Source: Nocardia rosealba (GTDB lineage Bacteria > Actinomycetota > Actinomycetes > Mycobacteriales > Mycobacteriaceae). Taken from it: 64,000 bases of DNA. Location: the NCBI RefSeq assembly GCF_020216065.1, contig NZ_JAIWNA010000011.1:1-64000 (forward strand), given 5' to 3'. Made by a program: the position numbers and the translations under genes. This document shows, piece after piece, positions 33,110-42,796 of this stretch. The notes under the pieces are model-generated. The model was given only the letters and a program-made list of their open reading frames with translations. It was not told the DNA's origin and made no database searches. Positions within the stretch are counted from its first letter, which is position 1. Each line of letters begins with the position of its first letter.

Positions 33110-34849
33110 GTGCGCATACCCCGCAAGGCATCGGTCCTGCTCGTCGCGCTCGCTGTCGTGCCCGTCGCGTGCTCGTCCGGACCGGACCAGCCACAGACCG
33201 TCGCCGAGGCCTTCGCGAAGGCCCTGAGCAGCGGTGACGCGGCGGCCGCCGCGGCCCTCACCGACGCCCCCGACCAGGCCCGCCAGACCCTCACCACCCT
33301 GTTCGAGAACCTGGGCAAGAACGACACCGTGCGAGTGAGCGCCACCGACGAGGCGAGCTTCACCCTCGAATCCACCTGGAAGCTCGGCACGGGCGGTCGG
33401 GACGAATGGACCTACACCAGCACCGGAACGGCCGACGAGAACGACTGGACGATCGATTGGAACCCCGCCACGGTGGCGCCCGGCCTCGATCTCGGCCCGC
33501 TGAGCTACAGCCCCATACCACCGAAACCCGCACGCGTACTCGACGCGAGCGGTGGTGAGCTGATGACCGAGCAGGTGGTGACCCTGGTGACCGTCGCCCC
33601 GGACGCCGACCTGCCCGCCGTGGCCGCCGCGCTCGCGCCGCACGGCGTCACCGAGGCCACCCTGAGCGCGGATCTCGCTGCGGCCCAAGGTAAACCGATC
33701 ACCGCCGTCGCCCTGCGCGAGGCCGACATCGCCCCGGTTCGTGACACGCTGACCGGGCTGCGCGGTGTGACCCTGGCACCCCAGCCGAGACTGCTGACGG
33801 TCGACAAGACCCTCGCGGCACCGACGCTGGCCGGACTGACCGAACTCTGGCAGCACCAGGCCGACGACGCGGCGGGCTGGGCGGTACGCGCCCACACGCC
33901 CTCGGGCACCCAGCGCATCGCCGGACCCGACGCCACCGCGACCACCGACATCGCCACCACCCTCGACATCGACCTGCAGAACGCCGCCGAAGGCGCGCTG
34001 GCGCCCGTGCCGACGCCCGCAGCCATCGTGGCGCTGCGGCCCTCGACGGGCGAGGTGCTCGCCGTCGCGCAGAACGCACCCGCCGATGCGCAGGGTCCCA
34101 TCGCGCTCACCGGGCTCTACCCGCCGGGTTCGACATTCAAGACCGTCACCGTGTCGGCCGCGTTGCAGGCGGGCGGTGTCACCGCCGACACCGTGCTGCC
34201 GTGCCCCGGCCGCGCCACCATCGAAGGCCGGACCATCCCCAACGACGACGGCTTCGACCTCGGTGACGTGCCGCTGCACACCGCCTTCGCCCGGTCCTGC
34301 AATACGACGATGGCGCAGCTCGGTGTGCGCCTGCCCGCCGACGGGCTCACCCAGGCCGCCGCGCAGCTCGGCCTAGGAGTGGACTATGTGACACCCGGCT
34401 TGACGACAGTCACCGGGGAAGTTCCCGCCGCGCAGAATCCGGCGCAGCAGGTGGAGGCGAGCATCGGACAGGGCACGGTCACCGCGTCGCCGTTCGGAAT
34501 GTCGCTCGTCGCCGCCTCGCTCGCCCACGGAACCGCGCCCGCGCCGTCGGTGGTCGTGGGTCGTCCTGGCACCGCCGACCGCCGGACCGAACCGGTGCCC
34601 GCCGCGGTGACATCGCAGGTGGAAGCCATGATGGCCGAGACGGTCAGCGCCGGAACCGCTACCTCCCTGCGCGACATCCCCGGCCTGCTCGGCAAGACCG
34701 GCACGGCCGAGTACCTCGACGACGAACACGCACACGGATGGTTCGTCGGAATCCGCGGCGACCTCGCCTTCGCGGTCTTCGTCGCCGACGCGGGCAGCTC
34801 CGGACCGGCGGTCGAGTCGGCGGGCAGGATGCTTCGTGTGACACGATGA
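33110..34849 (+). CDS. Penicillin-binding lipoprotein (MecA-N-like and transpeptidase domains)
   Basis: D,D-transpeptidase-type protein of 579 residues. A lipoprotein-like signal ends VPVAC, Cys21. An NTF2-like/MecA_N domain (about 28-135) and a dimerisation-type middle segment (about 138-285) precede the transpeptidase domain, whose active-site motifs are STFK (341-344), SCN (396-398) and KTGTAE (529-534). It resembles the M. tuberculosis penicillin-binding lipoprotein Rv2864c. It acts outside the membrane in peptidoglycan crosslinking and may have low beta-lactam affinity, which is inference from the MecA_N domain. GTG start; gap to the preceding acyltransferase is 46 bases. Confidence 0.93.
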   Translation: MRIPRKASVLLVALAVVPVACSSGPDQPQTVAEAFAKALSSGDAAAAAALTDAPDQARQTLTTLFENLGKNDTVRVSATDEASFTLESTWKLGTGGRDEWTYTSTGTADENDWTIDWNPATVAPGLDLGPLSYSPIPPKPARVLDASGGELMTEQVVTLVTVAPDADLPAVAAALAPHGVTEATLSADLAAAQGKPITAVALREADIAPVRDTLTGLRGVTLAPQPRLLTVDKTLAAPTLAGLTELWQHQADDAAGWAVRAHTPSGTQRIAGPDATATTDIATTLDIDLQNAAEGALAPVPTPAAIVALRPSTGEVLAVAQNAPADAQGPIALTGLYPPGSTFKTVTVSAALQAGGVTADTVLPCPGRATIEGRTIPNDDGFDLGDVPLHTAFARSCNTTMAQLGVRLPADGLTQAAAQLGLGVDYVTPGLTTVTGEVPAAQNPAQQVEASIGQGTVTASPFGMSLVAASLAHGTAPAPSVVVGRPGTADRRTEPVPAAVTSQVEAMMAETVSAGTATSLRDIPGLLGKTGTAEYLDDEHAHGWFVGIRGDLAFAVFVADAGSSGPAVESAGRMLRVTR

Positions 34850-34937
34850 GCCATCTCACTCTCCGCAGGCGTGCAATCCCCCCGCTGCCGCACGCGGTCA
34901 CCACCAGTCGAGCTACACTCGTCGGCGGGCCATACCC

Positions 34938-36539
34938 ATGGTCAATACGCGGGATGTCACAATTTCGAGAAGGTTCGGAGTAGGCGCCATCGATACCGGT
35001 CAGAAGATCGCGGAGCATTACCGCCTGGTCGAGCGTATTGGTAGCGGCGGCACAGGCGTTGTATGGCGCGCTGTCGACGAACGCCTCCAACGCTCGGTTG
35101 CGGTGAAGCAGATCCACATCAAGCCGAGCCTGCCCGAGGCCGAGCGAGATGTGCTGCGCCAGCGTGCGATTCGCGAAGCCCGCAATGCGGCACGCTTCCA
35201 GCATCCCAATGCCATCGTCGTTTTCGACATCACCGAGCACAACGGTGATCCGTGCCTGGTGATGGAATACCTCAAGTCGGTGAGCCTCGCCGCGGAACTG
35301 GGCCAGAAGGGCCCGTTGCCGCTGCTCGAGGTGGCCCGCATCGGTGAGCAGGTGGCGTCCTCGTTGATCGCCGCCCACCAGGCCGGGCTCGTGCACCGCG
35401 ACGTGAAGCCGGGCAACATCCTGCTCGGCGAGCACGGTGAGGTGAAGATCACCGACTTCGGCATCTCGCGGGCCGCGGGCGATGTGACCCTCACCGAGAC
35501 CGGCCTCATCTGCGGCACCGCCGCCTACCTCGCGCCCGAGGTGGCGCGTGGCGCCGATCCGACTCCGGCCGCCGACGTGTTCGCCCTCGGCGCCACCCTG
35601 TTCCACGCGCTGGAAGGCGAACCGCCCTACGGCGCCAACGCCAACCCGCTCGCCGTGCTCTACGCGGCCGCCAACGGCCAGGTGCGCGAACCACACAACG
35701 CCGGTCCGGCCACCGATTTCCTGCTCGACCTGCTCAACCCCGAACCGCTCGATCGTCCGACGATGACCGAGGCCCGCGACGCGCTCGCCGCCTTCGCCGA
35801 CGACGCCGACGCGGTGCCCGCCGGATTCGTCCCCGCCAGCGAGGCCTACGGCCGCCGCAATTCGGCCGCCACCACGCAGGTGATCCGGCAGTCCGGCGGC
35901 AGGCGTGCCTCGCACGCGGGTGCGTCCAACGCGGCGACCCGCCAGATCCGTTCGCAGCCGCGCCCGCAGCCGCGCTACGACACCGCCGCGCATCCGCCCA
36001 CCCAGGCCCAGCCCGCCCCCGCCCCGCGCAAGCAGCCGGGCAAGGGCCGTGCGGTGCTGATCGGCTCGGGTGTGGGTGCGGTGATCGCCGCGATCGCCGT
36101 CGCGATCAGTGCCATGAGTGGGTCGGACTCCGATTCGCCTCAGGTGCAGGCGAATTCGACGACGACGGCCCAGGCCGCTGTCGCACCGACGACGACCTCG
36201 GCGATCCCCGCGCTGGGGCAGGCGCCCAATACCGGCACCGTGAACATCGGGTCGGCCGGTCTGCTGGTGGAGAACTTCTTCAGCGATCCTGCCGGGTCGT
36301 GGTCGATGCTCACGCCCGCCGCGCAGCAGGTGTACGGCAGCGAGGCCGAGTTCCGGCAGTACTGGAACTCACGCGTCATCACCAGCTTCACCAGCATCAC
36401 CGCCGTCAGCGGCAACAACGCCGACGGATCGACCGATATGCGCCTGGCCAGCATCACCATCGACGGCCAGACCAAGTCCATGGTCATGCGCGTGGTGAAC
36501 TACAACGGCAACCTGCGCATCGACGGCGACACCCGCTAG
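34938..36539 (+). CDS. Membrane-anchored Ser/Thr protein kinase (PknA/B-like)
   Basis: Hanks-type kinase of 533 residues. Motifs: glycine loop GSGGTG (35-40), VAVK with Lys57, HRDVKPGN (153-160, catalytic Asp155), DFG (173-175) and APE (199-201). A Pro/Gln-rich linker (about 300-370) leads to one membrane helix (about 372-394) and an extracellular part of about 140 residues, beginning with a Thr-rich stretch and ending in an NTF2-like domain (LVENFFSDPAGSWSMLTPAAQQVYGS). There are no PASTA repeats, so ligand sensing differs from PknB. The ATG at 34938 is the only conventional start before the kinase domain, though its ribosome-binding site is poor. Confidence 0.92.
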   Translation: MVNTRDVTISRRFGVGAIDTGQKIAEHYRLVERIGSGGTGVVWRAVDERLQRSVAVKQIHIKPSLPEAERDVLRQRAIREARNAARFQHPNAIVVFDITEHNGDPCLVMEYLKSVSLAAELGQKGPLPLLEVARIGEQVASSLIAAHQAGLVHRDVKPGNILLGEHGEVKITDFGISRAAGDVTLTETGLICGTAAYLAPEVARGADPTPAADVFALGATLFHALEGEPPYGANANPLAVLYAAANGQVREPHNAGPATDFLLDLLNPEPLDRPTMTEARDALAAFADDADAVPAGFVPASEAYGRRNSAATTQVIRQSGGRRASHAGASNAATRQIRSQPRPQPRYDTAAHPPTQAQPAPAPRKQPGKGRAVLIGSGVGAVIAAIAVAISAMSGSDSDSPQVQANSTTTAQAAVAPTTTSAIPALGQAPNTGTVNIGSAGLLVENFFSDPAGSWSMLTPAAQQVYGSEAEFRQYWNSRVITSFTSITAVSGNNADGSTDMRLASITIDGQTKSMVMRVVNYNGNLRIDGDTR

Positions 36540-36561
36540 CTCACCCGCCGAAAACCGCTGG

Positions 36562-36584
36562 TCCGCCCGATACACACGGGCGGA
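36562..36584 (+). terminator. Hairpin after the kinase gene
   Basis: TCCGCCCG (36562-36569) and CGGGCGGA (36577-36584) form a perfect 8-base GC-rich stem with a 7-base loop, 22 bases after the kinase stop and about 100 bases before hisD. It probably separates the kinase transcript from the his operon. No T-run. Confidence 0.5.
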
Positions 36585-36682
36585 TCGGCGCGCGAGGAGG
36601 ATGTGGCCGAAAACCGGTGGTTGCCGCCCATTAGGCTGGTACCTGACCTGATGCCACGCACAGAACAGGACCGCACTCCGAT

Positions 36683-38020
36683 ATGACTCCCCGCATCGAG
36701 CTCGCCCGCGTCGATCTGCGCGGTCGTACTCCCTCCGCCGCCGAGCTGCGCACCGCGCTGCCGCGCGGAGGGGTCGACGTCGACTCGGTGCTGCATCATG
36801 TGCGGCCGGTCGTCGAAGACATCCGCGACCGGGGCGCCGAAGCCGCGCTGGACTACAGCGAGAAGTTCGACGGTGTCCGCCCGAGCGCGGTCCGGGTGCC
36901 GGTCGCCGAGCTGGGCAAGGCCCTCGACGCCCTCGACCCCGCCGTGCGCGCCGCGCTCGAGGTAGCCATCGAGCGGACCAGGAAGGTGCACGCCGATCAG
37001 CGCCGCACCGACTCGGTCACCGAGGTGGTGCCCGGCGGCACCGTCACCGAGAAGTGGGTGCCGGTCGAACGGGTCGGCCTGTACGTGCCCGGTGGTAATG
37101 CCGTGTACCCGTCGTCGGTCGTGATGAACGTCGTCCCGGCGCAGGCCGCCGGCGTGGAATCGCTGGTGGTGTCCTCGCCGCCGCAGGCGCAGTTCGGTGG
37201 CCTGCCGCACCCGACGATCCTGGCGGCCGCCGCGCTGCTCGGTGTCGACGAGGTGTGGGCCGTCGGTGGCGCGCAGGCCGTGGCGCTGCTGTCCTACGGC
37301 GGCACCGACACCGACGGTGCGGCGCTGGAACCGGTCGACCTCATCACCGGCCCCGGCAATATCTATGTCACCGCCGCCAAGCGGCTGTGCCGTGGCCTCG
37401 TCGGTATCGACGCCGAGGCGGGCCCCACCGAGATCGCCGTGCTGGCCGACGCCACCGCCGACCCGGTGCACGTGGCCGCCGACCTGATCAGCCAGGCCGA
37501 GCACGATGTGCTCGCCGCCAGCGTGCTCGTCACCGATTCCGTCGCCCTCGCCGACGCGGTCGATGCCGCCGTCAATGCCCAGCTGGCCGTGGTGAAGCAC
37601 CACGACCGGGTGCGGGAAGCGTTGCGCGGCAAGCAGTCCGGGATCGTCCTCGTCGACGACATCGCCCAGGGCCTCCGCGTGGTCGACGCCTACGCCGCCG
37701 AACACCTCGAAATCCAGACCGCCGACGCGTCGGCCGTCGCGGCGCGGGTGCGTAGCGCGGGCGCGATCTTCGTCGGTCCGTGGGCGCCGGTGAGCCTCGG
37801 CGACTACTGCGCCGGGTCCAACCACGTGCTGCCGACTGCGGGCTGCGCGCGGCACTCCTCGGGGTTGAGCGTGCAGACCTTCCTGCGTGGCATCCACATC
37901 GTGGAGTACACCGAGGCGGCGTTGAAGGATGTCGCGGGACACGTGGTGGCGCTGGCCAATGCCGAAGACCTGCCCGCGCACGGTCAGGCCGTGCAGGCGC
38001 GGTTCGAGGCGTTGTCATGA
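36683..38020 (+). CDS. hisD: Histidinol dehydrogenase
   Basis: NAD-dependent oxidation of histidinol to histidine, the last two steps of the pathway. The 445-residue protein shows the family blocks VPVERVGLYVPGG (about 125-137), GGAQAVALLSYGG (about 195-207), TGPGNIYVTAAKR and the zinc/substrate region LISQAEHDVLAASV. AGGA upstream serves as ribosome-binding site. It is the first gene of hisDCBH, overlapping hisC by four bases. Confidence 0.97.
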   Translation: MTPRIELARVDLRGRTPSAAELRTALPRGGVDVDSVLHHVRPVVEDIRDRGAEAALDYSEKFDGVRPSAVRVPVAELGKALDALDPAVRAALEVAIERTRKVHADQRRTDSVTEVVPGGTVTEKWVPVERVGLYVPGGNAVYPSSVVMNVVPAQAAGVESLVVSSPPQAQFGGLPHPTILAAAALLGVDEVWAVGGAQAVALLSYGGTDTDGAALEPVDLITGPGNIYVTAAKRLCRGLVGIDAEAGPTEIAVLADATADPVHVAADLISQAEHDVLAASVLVTDSVALADAVDAAVNAQLAVVKHHDRVREALRGKQSGIVLVDDIAQGLRVVDAYAAEHLEIQTADASAVAARVRSAGAIFVGPWAPVSLGDYCAGSNHVLPTAGCARHSSGLSVQTFLRGIHIVEYTEAALKDVAGHVVALANAEDLPAHGQAVQARFEALS

Positions 38021-39144
38021 GCACTCCCACCGTGCCCGGCGCCTCGGCAACCCTCGACCAGCTGCCGCTGCGCGACAACCTGCGTGGCAAATCTCCCTAC
38101 GGCGCACCGCAATTGACGGTGCCGGTGCAGCTCAACACCAACGAGAACCCGCACCCGCCGAGTCGTGCGCTCGTCGACGATGTCGCCGAGTCGGTGCGGG
38201 CCGCCGCCGCCGACCTGCACCGCTACCCGGATCGGGACGCGGTCGCGCTGCGCCACGACCTGGCCGAGTACCTGACCCGCCAGACCGGTGTCGCCGTCGA
38301 TACCAGCAATGTGTGGGCGGCCAACGGGTCCAACGAGATCCTGCAGCAGCTGTTGCAGGCCTTCGGCGGGCCGGGCCGCAGCGCACTGGGTTTCGTGCCG
38401 TCGTACTCGATGCACCCGATCATCTCCGAGGGCATCGACACCGAATGGCTAGAGGCCGCGCGCGGCAGCGACTTCTCCCTCGACATCGACTACGCCGTCG
38501 CGCAGATCGCCGAACGCCGTCCCGATGTGGTGTTCGTGACCAGCCCGAACAACCCGACCGGGCACAGCGTCCCCATCGACGACCTCGAGCGTGTGCTCGA
38601 CGCCGCGCCGGGCATCGTGGTGGTGGACGAGGCATACGGGGAGTTCTCGGCCGCGCCGAGCGCGATCACCCTGATCGACCGGTACCCGACCAAGCTGGTC
38701 GTCACCCGCACGATGAGCAAGGCGTTCGCCTTCGCCGGTGGCCGTCTCGGTTACCTGGCGGCCTCGCCCGCGGTGATCGACGCGATCCTGCTCGTCCGGT
38801 TGCCGTATCACCTGTCGGTGGTCACCCAGGCCGCCGCCCGCGCCGCCCTGCGCCACGCCGACGAAACCCTCGCCAGTGTGGCCGAATTGGCCTCCCAGCG
38901 CGATCGGGTCGCCGCGGCGCTCGCCTCGTTCGGGTTCCAGGTGATCCCGAGCGACGCCAATTTCGTGCTGTTCGGCCGGTTCACCGACGCGGGCCGCGCC
39001 TGGCAGCACTACCTCGACGCCGGGGTACTCATCCGCGATGTCGGCATTCCCGGCTACCTGCGCGCCACCATCGGGCTCGCCGCCGAGAACGACGAGTTCC
39101 TGCGCGTGAGCCGCGATATCGCCGCCACCGACCTCACTCACTAA
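38017..39144 (+). CDS. hisC: Histidinol-phosphate aminotransferase
   Basis: PLP-dependent class I/II aminotransferase of 375 residues converting imidazole-acetol phosphate to histidinol phosphate. NTNENPHPPS (40-49) binds substrate phosphate, SPNNPTG (176-182) and DEAYGEF (204-210) contact PLP, and Lys235 in RTMSKAFAFAGGRLGY is the Schiff-base lysine. ATG overlaps the hisD stop by four bases (ATGA). Confidence 0.97.
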   Translation: MSTPTVPGASATLDQLPLRDNLRGKSPYGAPQLTVPVQLNTNENPHPPSRALVDDVAESVRAAAADLHRYPDRDAVALRHDLAEYLTRQTGVAVDTSNVWAANGSNEILQQLLQAFGGPGRSALGFVPSYSMHPIISEGIDTEWLEAARGSDFSLDIDYAVAQIAERRPDVVFVTSPNNPTGHSVPIDDLERVLDAAPGIVVVDEAYGEFSAAPSAITLIDRYPTKLVVTRTMSKAFAFAGGRLGYLAASPAVIDAILLVRLPYHLSVVTQAAARAALRHADETLASVAELASQRDRVAAALASFGFQVIPSDANFVLFGRFTDAGRAWQHYLDAGVLIRDVGIPGYLRATIGLAAENDEFLRVSRDIAATDLTH

Positions 39145-39162
39145 AGCGTGGAGAAACAGACC

Positions 39163-39777
39163 ATGAGCAGAACAGCGCGGGTGGAACGGGTCACCAAGGA
39201 ATCCTCGATCCTGGTGGAGCTGAACCTCGACGGCAGCGGCAAGACCGAGATCTCCACCGGTGTGCCGTTCTACGACCACATGCTCACCGCCCTCGGCGCC
39301 CACGCCGGGTTCGACCTGGTGGTGCGTGCCGAAGGTGATATCGAGATCGAGGCACACCACACCGTCGAGGACACCGCCATCGTGTTCGGGCAAGCCCTCG
39401 GGCAGGCTCTGGGCGACAAGAAGGGCATCCGCCGGTTCGGCGACGCCTTCATCCCCATGGACGAGACCCTCGCCCACGCCGCCGTCGACGTGTCGGGGCG
39501 GCCGTACTGCGTGTTCACCGGCGAGCCGGAACACCTGGTGCACACCATCATTCCGAGCGCGGGCCCCGGTGCGTCGTACTCGACGGTGCTCAACAAGCAC
39601 GTGTTCGAATCGATCGCGCAGAACGCACGGATCGCCCTGCATGTCCGGGTGCTCTACGGGCGCGACCAGCACCACATCACCGAGGCCGAATTCAAGGCTG
39701 TCGCACGGGCTTTGCGCGCGGCCGTCGAGATCGACCCCCGCGTGAGCGGTGTGCCGTCCACGAAAGGTGTGCTGTGA
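39163..39777 (+). CDS. hisB: Imidazoleglycerol-phosphate dehydratase
   Basis: Monofunctional IGP dehydratase of 204 residues, without the phosphatase domain found in E. coli HisB. Metal-binding His-rich motifs are present: DHMLTALGAHAGF, EIEAHHTVEDTAI and RDQHHITEAEFKA. ATG at 39163 with GTGGAGA upstream is preferred over the GTG at 39148. The stop overlaps hisH by four bases. Confidence 0.97.
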   Translation: MSRTARVERVTKESSILVELNLDGSGKTEISTGVPFYDHMLTALGAHAGFDLVVRAEGDIEIEAHHTVEDTAIVFGQALGQALGDKKGIRRFGDAFIPMDETLAHAAVDVSGRPYCVFTGEPEHLVHTIIPSAGPGASYSTVLNKHVFESIAQNARIALHVRVLYGRDQHHITEAEFKAVARALRAAVEIDPRVSGVPSTKGVL

Positions 39778-40403
39778 AATCCGTCGTGCTGCTGGACTAC
39801 GGCTCCGGCAACCTGCACTCCGCCGAACGCGCCCTGGTGCGGGCAGGCGCCCAGGTGGAGGTCACCGCCGACCCGACCGCCGCGTTGGCGGCCGACGGGC
39901 TCGTGGTCCCCGGTGTCGGCGCGTTCGCGGCCTGCATGGCCGGGCTGCGCGCGGTGCGTGGTGAGCGCATCATCGGGCAGCGCCTGGCCGGTGGACGCCC
40001 GGTGCTCGGCATCTGCGTCGGCATGCAGATCATGTTCGACCGGGGTGTCGAGTTCGGTGTGGAAACCGAGGGCTGTGGTGAATGGCCCGGCACGGTCGCC
40101 GGGCTCGAGGCCCCCGTCCTCCCGCACATGGGCTGGAACACGGTGAAAGCACCCGCCGACAGCACCCTGTTCGCGGGCATGGACGCCGACACCCGCTTCT
40201 ACTTCGTCCACTCCTACGCGGCCCAGCAGTGGGAACTGCCCGAAGCCGACCATATTCCGCCGCCGAAACTCACCTGGGCCGAGCACGGCGTGCCGTTCCT
40301 CGCCGCCGTCGAGAACGGCCCGCTCTCGGCCACCCAGTTCCACCCGGAGAAGTCCGGCGACGCGGGTGCTCAGTTGCTGCGCAACTGGATCGGGTCGCTG
40401 TAG
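39774..40403 (+). CDS. hisH: Imidazole glycerol phosphate synthase, glutaminase subunit
   Basis: Class I glutamine amidotransferase of 209 residues that supplies ammonia to HisF. The triad is Cys81 (LGICVGMQ), His189 and Glu191 (ATQFHPEKSG). The GTG start overlaps hisB by four bases. In mycobacteria hisA follows directly; here the operon breaks off and the next plus-strand his gene is 6.6 kb away, while HisH still must pair with the distant HisF. Confidence 0.97.
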   Translation: MKSVVLLDYGSGNLHSAERALVRAGAQVEVTADPTAALAADGLVVPGVGAFAACMAGLRAVRGERIIGQRLAGGRPVLGICVGMQIMFDRGVEFGVETEGCGEWPGTVAGLEAPVLPHMGWNTVKAPADSTLFAGMDADTRFYFVHSYAAQQWELPEADHIPPPKLTWAEHGVPFLAAVENGPLSATQFHPEKSGDAGAQLLRNWIGSL

Positions 40404-40404
40404 G

Positions 40405-40758
40405 TCAGCCGAGTCTCGGGTCGTCGGCGGTGGATTCGATCGTCTCGCCCGGCGTGTAGTACAGCTCCACGACATTGTCGATGTCGAGGTGGCGATGCCA
40501 GTGGCCCTTCGGCACGACGACGAATTGCCCTGCGGTGAGCCGGTTTCGATGACTGCTGTCGTCGGTGAGGATTTCCACGGTGACGCTGCCGTGCAGGACC
40601 ATCAGGAATTCGTCGGTGTCGGGGTGCAGTTCCCAGTCGGAGCCGGGGAGTTCGGCGCCGTGATACATGCAGAACGCTCCGGTGTTGAACGGGGCCAGTT
40701 CGCGAAAATCGAACTGGGCGAGGGTTTTCGCGGTGGTGATGGGGTCGTGTTTGCGCAT
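40405..40758 (-). CDS. Cupin-domain protein
   Basis: A 117-residue single-domain cupin. Motif 1 is HPDTDEFLMVLHGSVTVEI (about 45-63) and motif 2 is GQFVVVPKGHWHRHLDIDNV (about 77-96), with His residues suitable for a metal. It ends one base after hisH, convergent. The next minus-strand gene upstream is an alpha/beta hydrolase 27 bases away, suggesting a two-gene unit. Function not assignable. Confidence 0.82.
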   Translation of the reverse strand: MRKHDPITTAKTLAQFDFRELAPFNTGAFCMYHGAELPGSDWELHPDTDEFLMVLHGSVTVEILTDDSSHRNRLTAGQFVVVPKGHWHRHLDIDNVVELYYTPGETIESTADDPRLG

Positions 40759-40785
40759 GGTTCGGCTCTTCTCGGTCGGTGATCG

Positions 40786-41748
40786 TCAGGGGAGTGGATG
40801 GGGTGCCGGGTCGGATTCGGCGCGGCACCCGGCGGTGACGAAGGAGCGGATCGGGGTGGCGCAGGCGGCCGGGTCGTCGAACCAGGGATTGTGGCCGCCG
40901 GGGACTTCTTCGAGGTGCGCTGAGGGGATGTGTTCGATGCTGGGGAGGGCGTCGGTGGGGGAGAGGATGACGTCGTCGCGGCCCCATACGAAGAGCAATG
41001 GGATGTCGAATTGGCTCAATTCTGTTGGGGTGAGGATGTTTTCGGGGCGTGGTGCACGGCCGTCGAGTAATCGCGTCAGCAGAGAGCGATAGGCGGCGGC
41101 TTGGCCTGGTCGGCGGAGGGGGAGCCGGTGCAGGTCGACGAGGTCGTCCGACATGGCGGCTACCGCCTGCTCGCCGAGGGCCTCGCTGAGGGCGGCTTCG
41201 GCGAGGAACCGCGGTGAGGGCAGTCCCATGAGCGACTGTTCCATCCGGCCACGGAGCGGGGTGGTGAGGGAGACCATCGCGGGAACGGGCCGGGCGCCGG
41301 GGAGGGCGGTAGCCGGTGCGCCGAGGAGCACGGCGCGCGAGATTCGGTCGGGCGCGTCCAATGCTGTCCAGAGTGTGCACAGCCCTCCCAGAGAGTTGGC
41401 GATGACGGTCGCTTTCGGCAGGCCGAGTGCGTCGAGAGTTCCGGTCAGCGTGGCGACGGCGAATTCGCGCAGTGAAGGGCCGGGCCACTGCGGCGAAGGG
41501 GCCAGTCCCTGACCGGGGAATTCCACCAGGATGTGCCGGTAACCGGGGAGTTCGGCCAGCAACGGTGCGAAGCCTAGCGCCGGTGCGGTGATGCCGTTGA
41601 GGTAGATCAACGGACTTCCCGCGCCGATGCTGAGCACTCTGACACGCGGATCACGTTGCGGCAGTAAGTGCTCGGTGATGGTCAGACCGTGTGCGCTGGC
41701 AACCCGCTGTTCGATCGCGCGAATCCGATTGTCGAGAGAGGGCGTCAT
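40786..41748 (-). CDS. Alpha/beta fold hydrolase
   Basis: A 320-residue hydrolase. The nucleophile elbow is ANSLGG with Ser119; the acid is in FVWGRDDVILSP (about 254-265) and the His in VPGGHNPWFDDP (about 282-293). The oxyanion region IYLNGITAPALGF lies near residue 50. The protein probably forms a unit with the cupin gene downstream. Substrate unknown; an ester or C-C hydrolase is possible. Confidence 0.85.
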   Translation of the reverse strand: MTPSLDNRIRAIEQRVASAHGLTITEHLLPQRDPRVRVLSIGAGSPLIYLNGITAPALGFAPLLAELPGYRHILVEFPGQGLAPSPQWPGPSLREFAVATLTGTLDALGLPKATVIANSLGGLCTLWTALDAPDRISRAVLLGAPATALPGARPVPAMVSLTTPLRGRMEQSLMGLPSPRFLAEAALSEALGEQAVAAMSDDLVDLHRLPLRRPGQAAAYRSLLTRLLDGRAPRPENILTPTELSQFDIPLLFVWGRDDVILSPTDALPSIEHIPSAHLEEVPGGHNPWFDDPAACATPIRSFVTAGCRAESDPAPHPLP

Positions 41749-41930
41749 GGATCAACTGTCGCGCAGGGAACGCGGGTAGGTCTTGAACGAATGTCCGCTT
41801 TCGGTGCGGAGTGCAATGTCGTCCGTGCGTTGGTGCGCGATGGGATGTGGGGTTGGCGGCCGCGGGGATATCGTGCGAGATGACGCCGGGTGGCGGTGTG
41901 TCCGCGTTGCGGTGTGTGTGCGTCGGTTGG

Positions 41931-42719
41931 TCAGTTGGCGAGAGTGCGCGGCGTGGTGCCGGCGAAAGCGACGACCTCGCGATGGAGGTGGGGCTGATCG
42001 GCGTAGCCACAGATCGCGGCTACGTCTGCCACGGGCTGCCCGGCGGCGAGGCGATCCAGTGCGCGACGGAACCGCACTATCTTTGTGGCCTGTTTGGGGG
42101 TGACACCTACTTGTGCGGTGAATCGGGACCACAGTCGTTGTCGGCTCCACCCGGTCCACTCGGCCAGCTCCTGCACCCGTACTCGGCCACCGGTGGCGAC
42201 GATGCGGTCCCAGCAAGCCGTTACCTCGGGGTCGGCGGTGCCGACTGGTTCGCGGTGGGCGAGGAATGTCGTCAGGATGGTGAATCGTTCTGCCCACGTG
42301 GGCATTTCGGACAGTTGCTCGCGCAGTAGGTTTGCGGCGCGTCCCCACACGGCATCGAGATCGACCATCTCCCCACGCAATTCGGATGGAGCGGCGCCCA
42401 GCAGAGTGCGTGTGGACAGGGGCGACAGGCGTAGCTCGAGGCATTCGATGCGGTCGGCCGTCACCTGCTGCGGCATCGGCGCCAATCCGGCGACCACACC
42501 GCCGAGCCGCCGCTGTTCACCACCGGCTGTGACCCGCAGCGGAGCATCGCCGAACTGGATCACCACGGTCACCTCGGGTCGCGCGCACACCCGCATCGGC
42601 GCGCCTGCCCCGACGCGCTCCAGGAACCCGCCCATCACCGCGCCCGGAACCGGGTTGGCACCGGCAGCAGCAACCTCCCAGCCCCCACCCAGTTCCGCTT
42701 CGGACACGATCGGGCGCAT
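41931..42719 (-). CDS. AraC-family transcriptional regulator
   Basis: A 262-residue regulator with an N-terminal effector domain and an intact two-helix-turn-helix AraC domain at about 175-262: VQELAEWTGWSRQRLWSRFTAQVG and PVADVAAICGYADQPHLHRE. Unlike the truncated AraC-like gene at 14357-15064, both DNA-binding helices are present. It lies 182 bases upstream (in transcription) of the hydrolase-cupin pair and could control it. Confidence 0.87.
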   Translation of the reverse strand: MRPIVSEAELGGGWEVAAAGANPVPGAVMGGFLERVGAGAPMRVCARPEVTVVIQFGDAPLRVTAGGEQRRLGGVVAGLAPMPQQVTADRIECLELRLSPLSTRTLLGAAPSELRGEMVDLDAVWGRAANLLREQLSEMPTWAERFTILTTFLAHREPVGTADPEVTACWDRIVATGGRVRVQELAEWTGWSRQRLWSRFTAQVGVTPKQATKIVRFRRALDRLAAGQPVADVAAICGYADQPHLHREVVAFAGTTPRTLAN

Positions 42720-42796
42720 CTCACCAGCGTAGGTGGGTGGTGACGTCAGCGTCGTCGATCAGTCGCAGGCGACGGCTCGACAGGCCACATATCGGA

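Noticed and set aside
30894..33227. A 777-codon plus-strand frame overlapping the acyltransferase
   Set aside because: It is Arg/Gly-rich with no domain; the frame at 30961-33063 has clear membrane and SGNH signatures.
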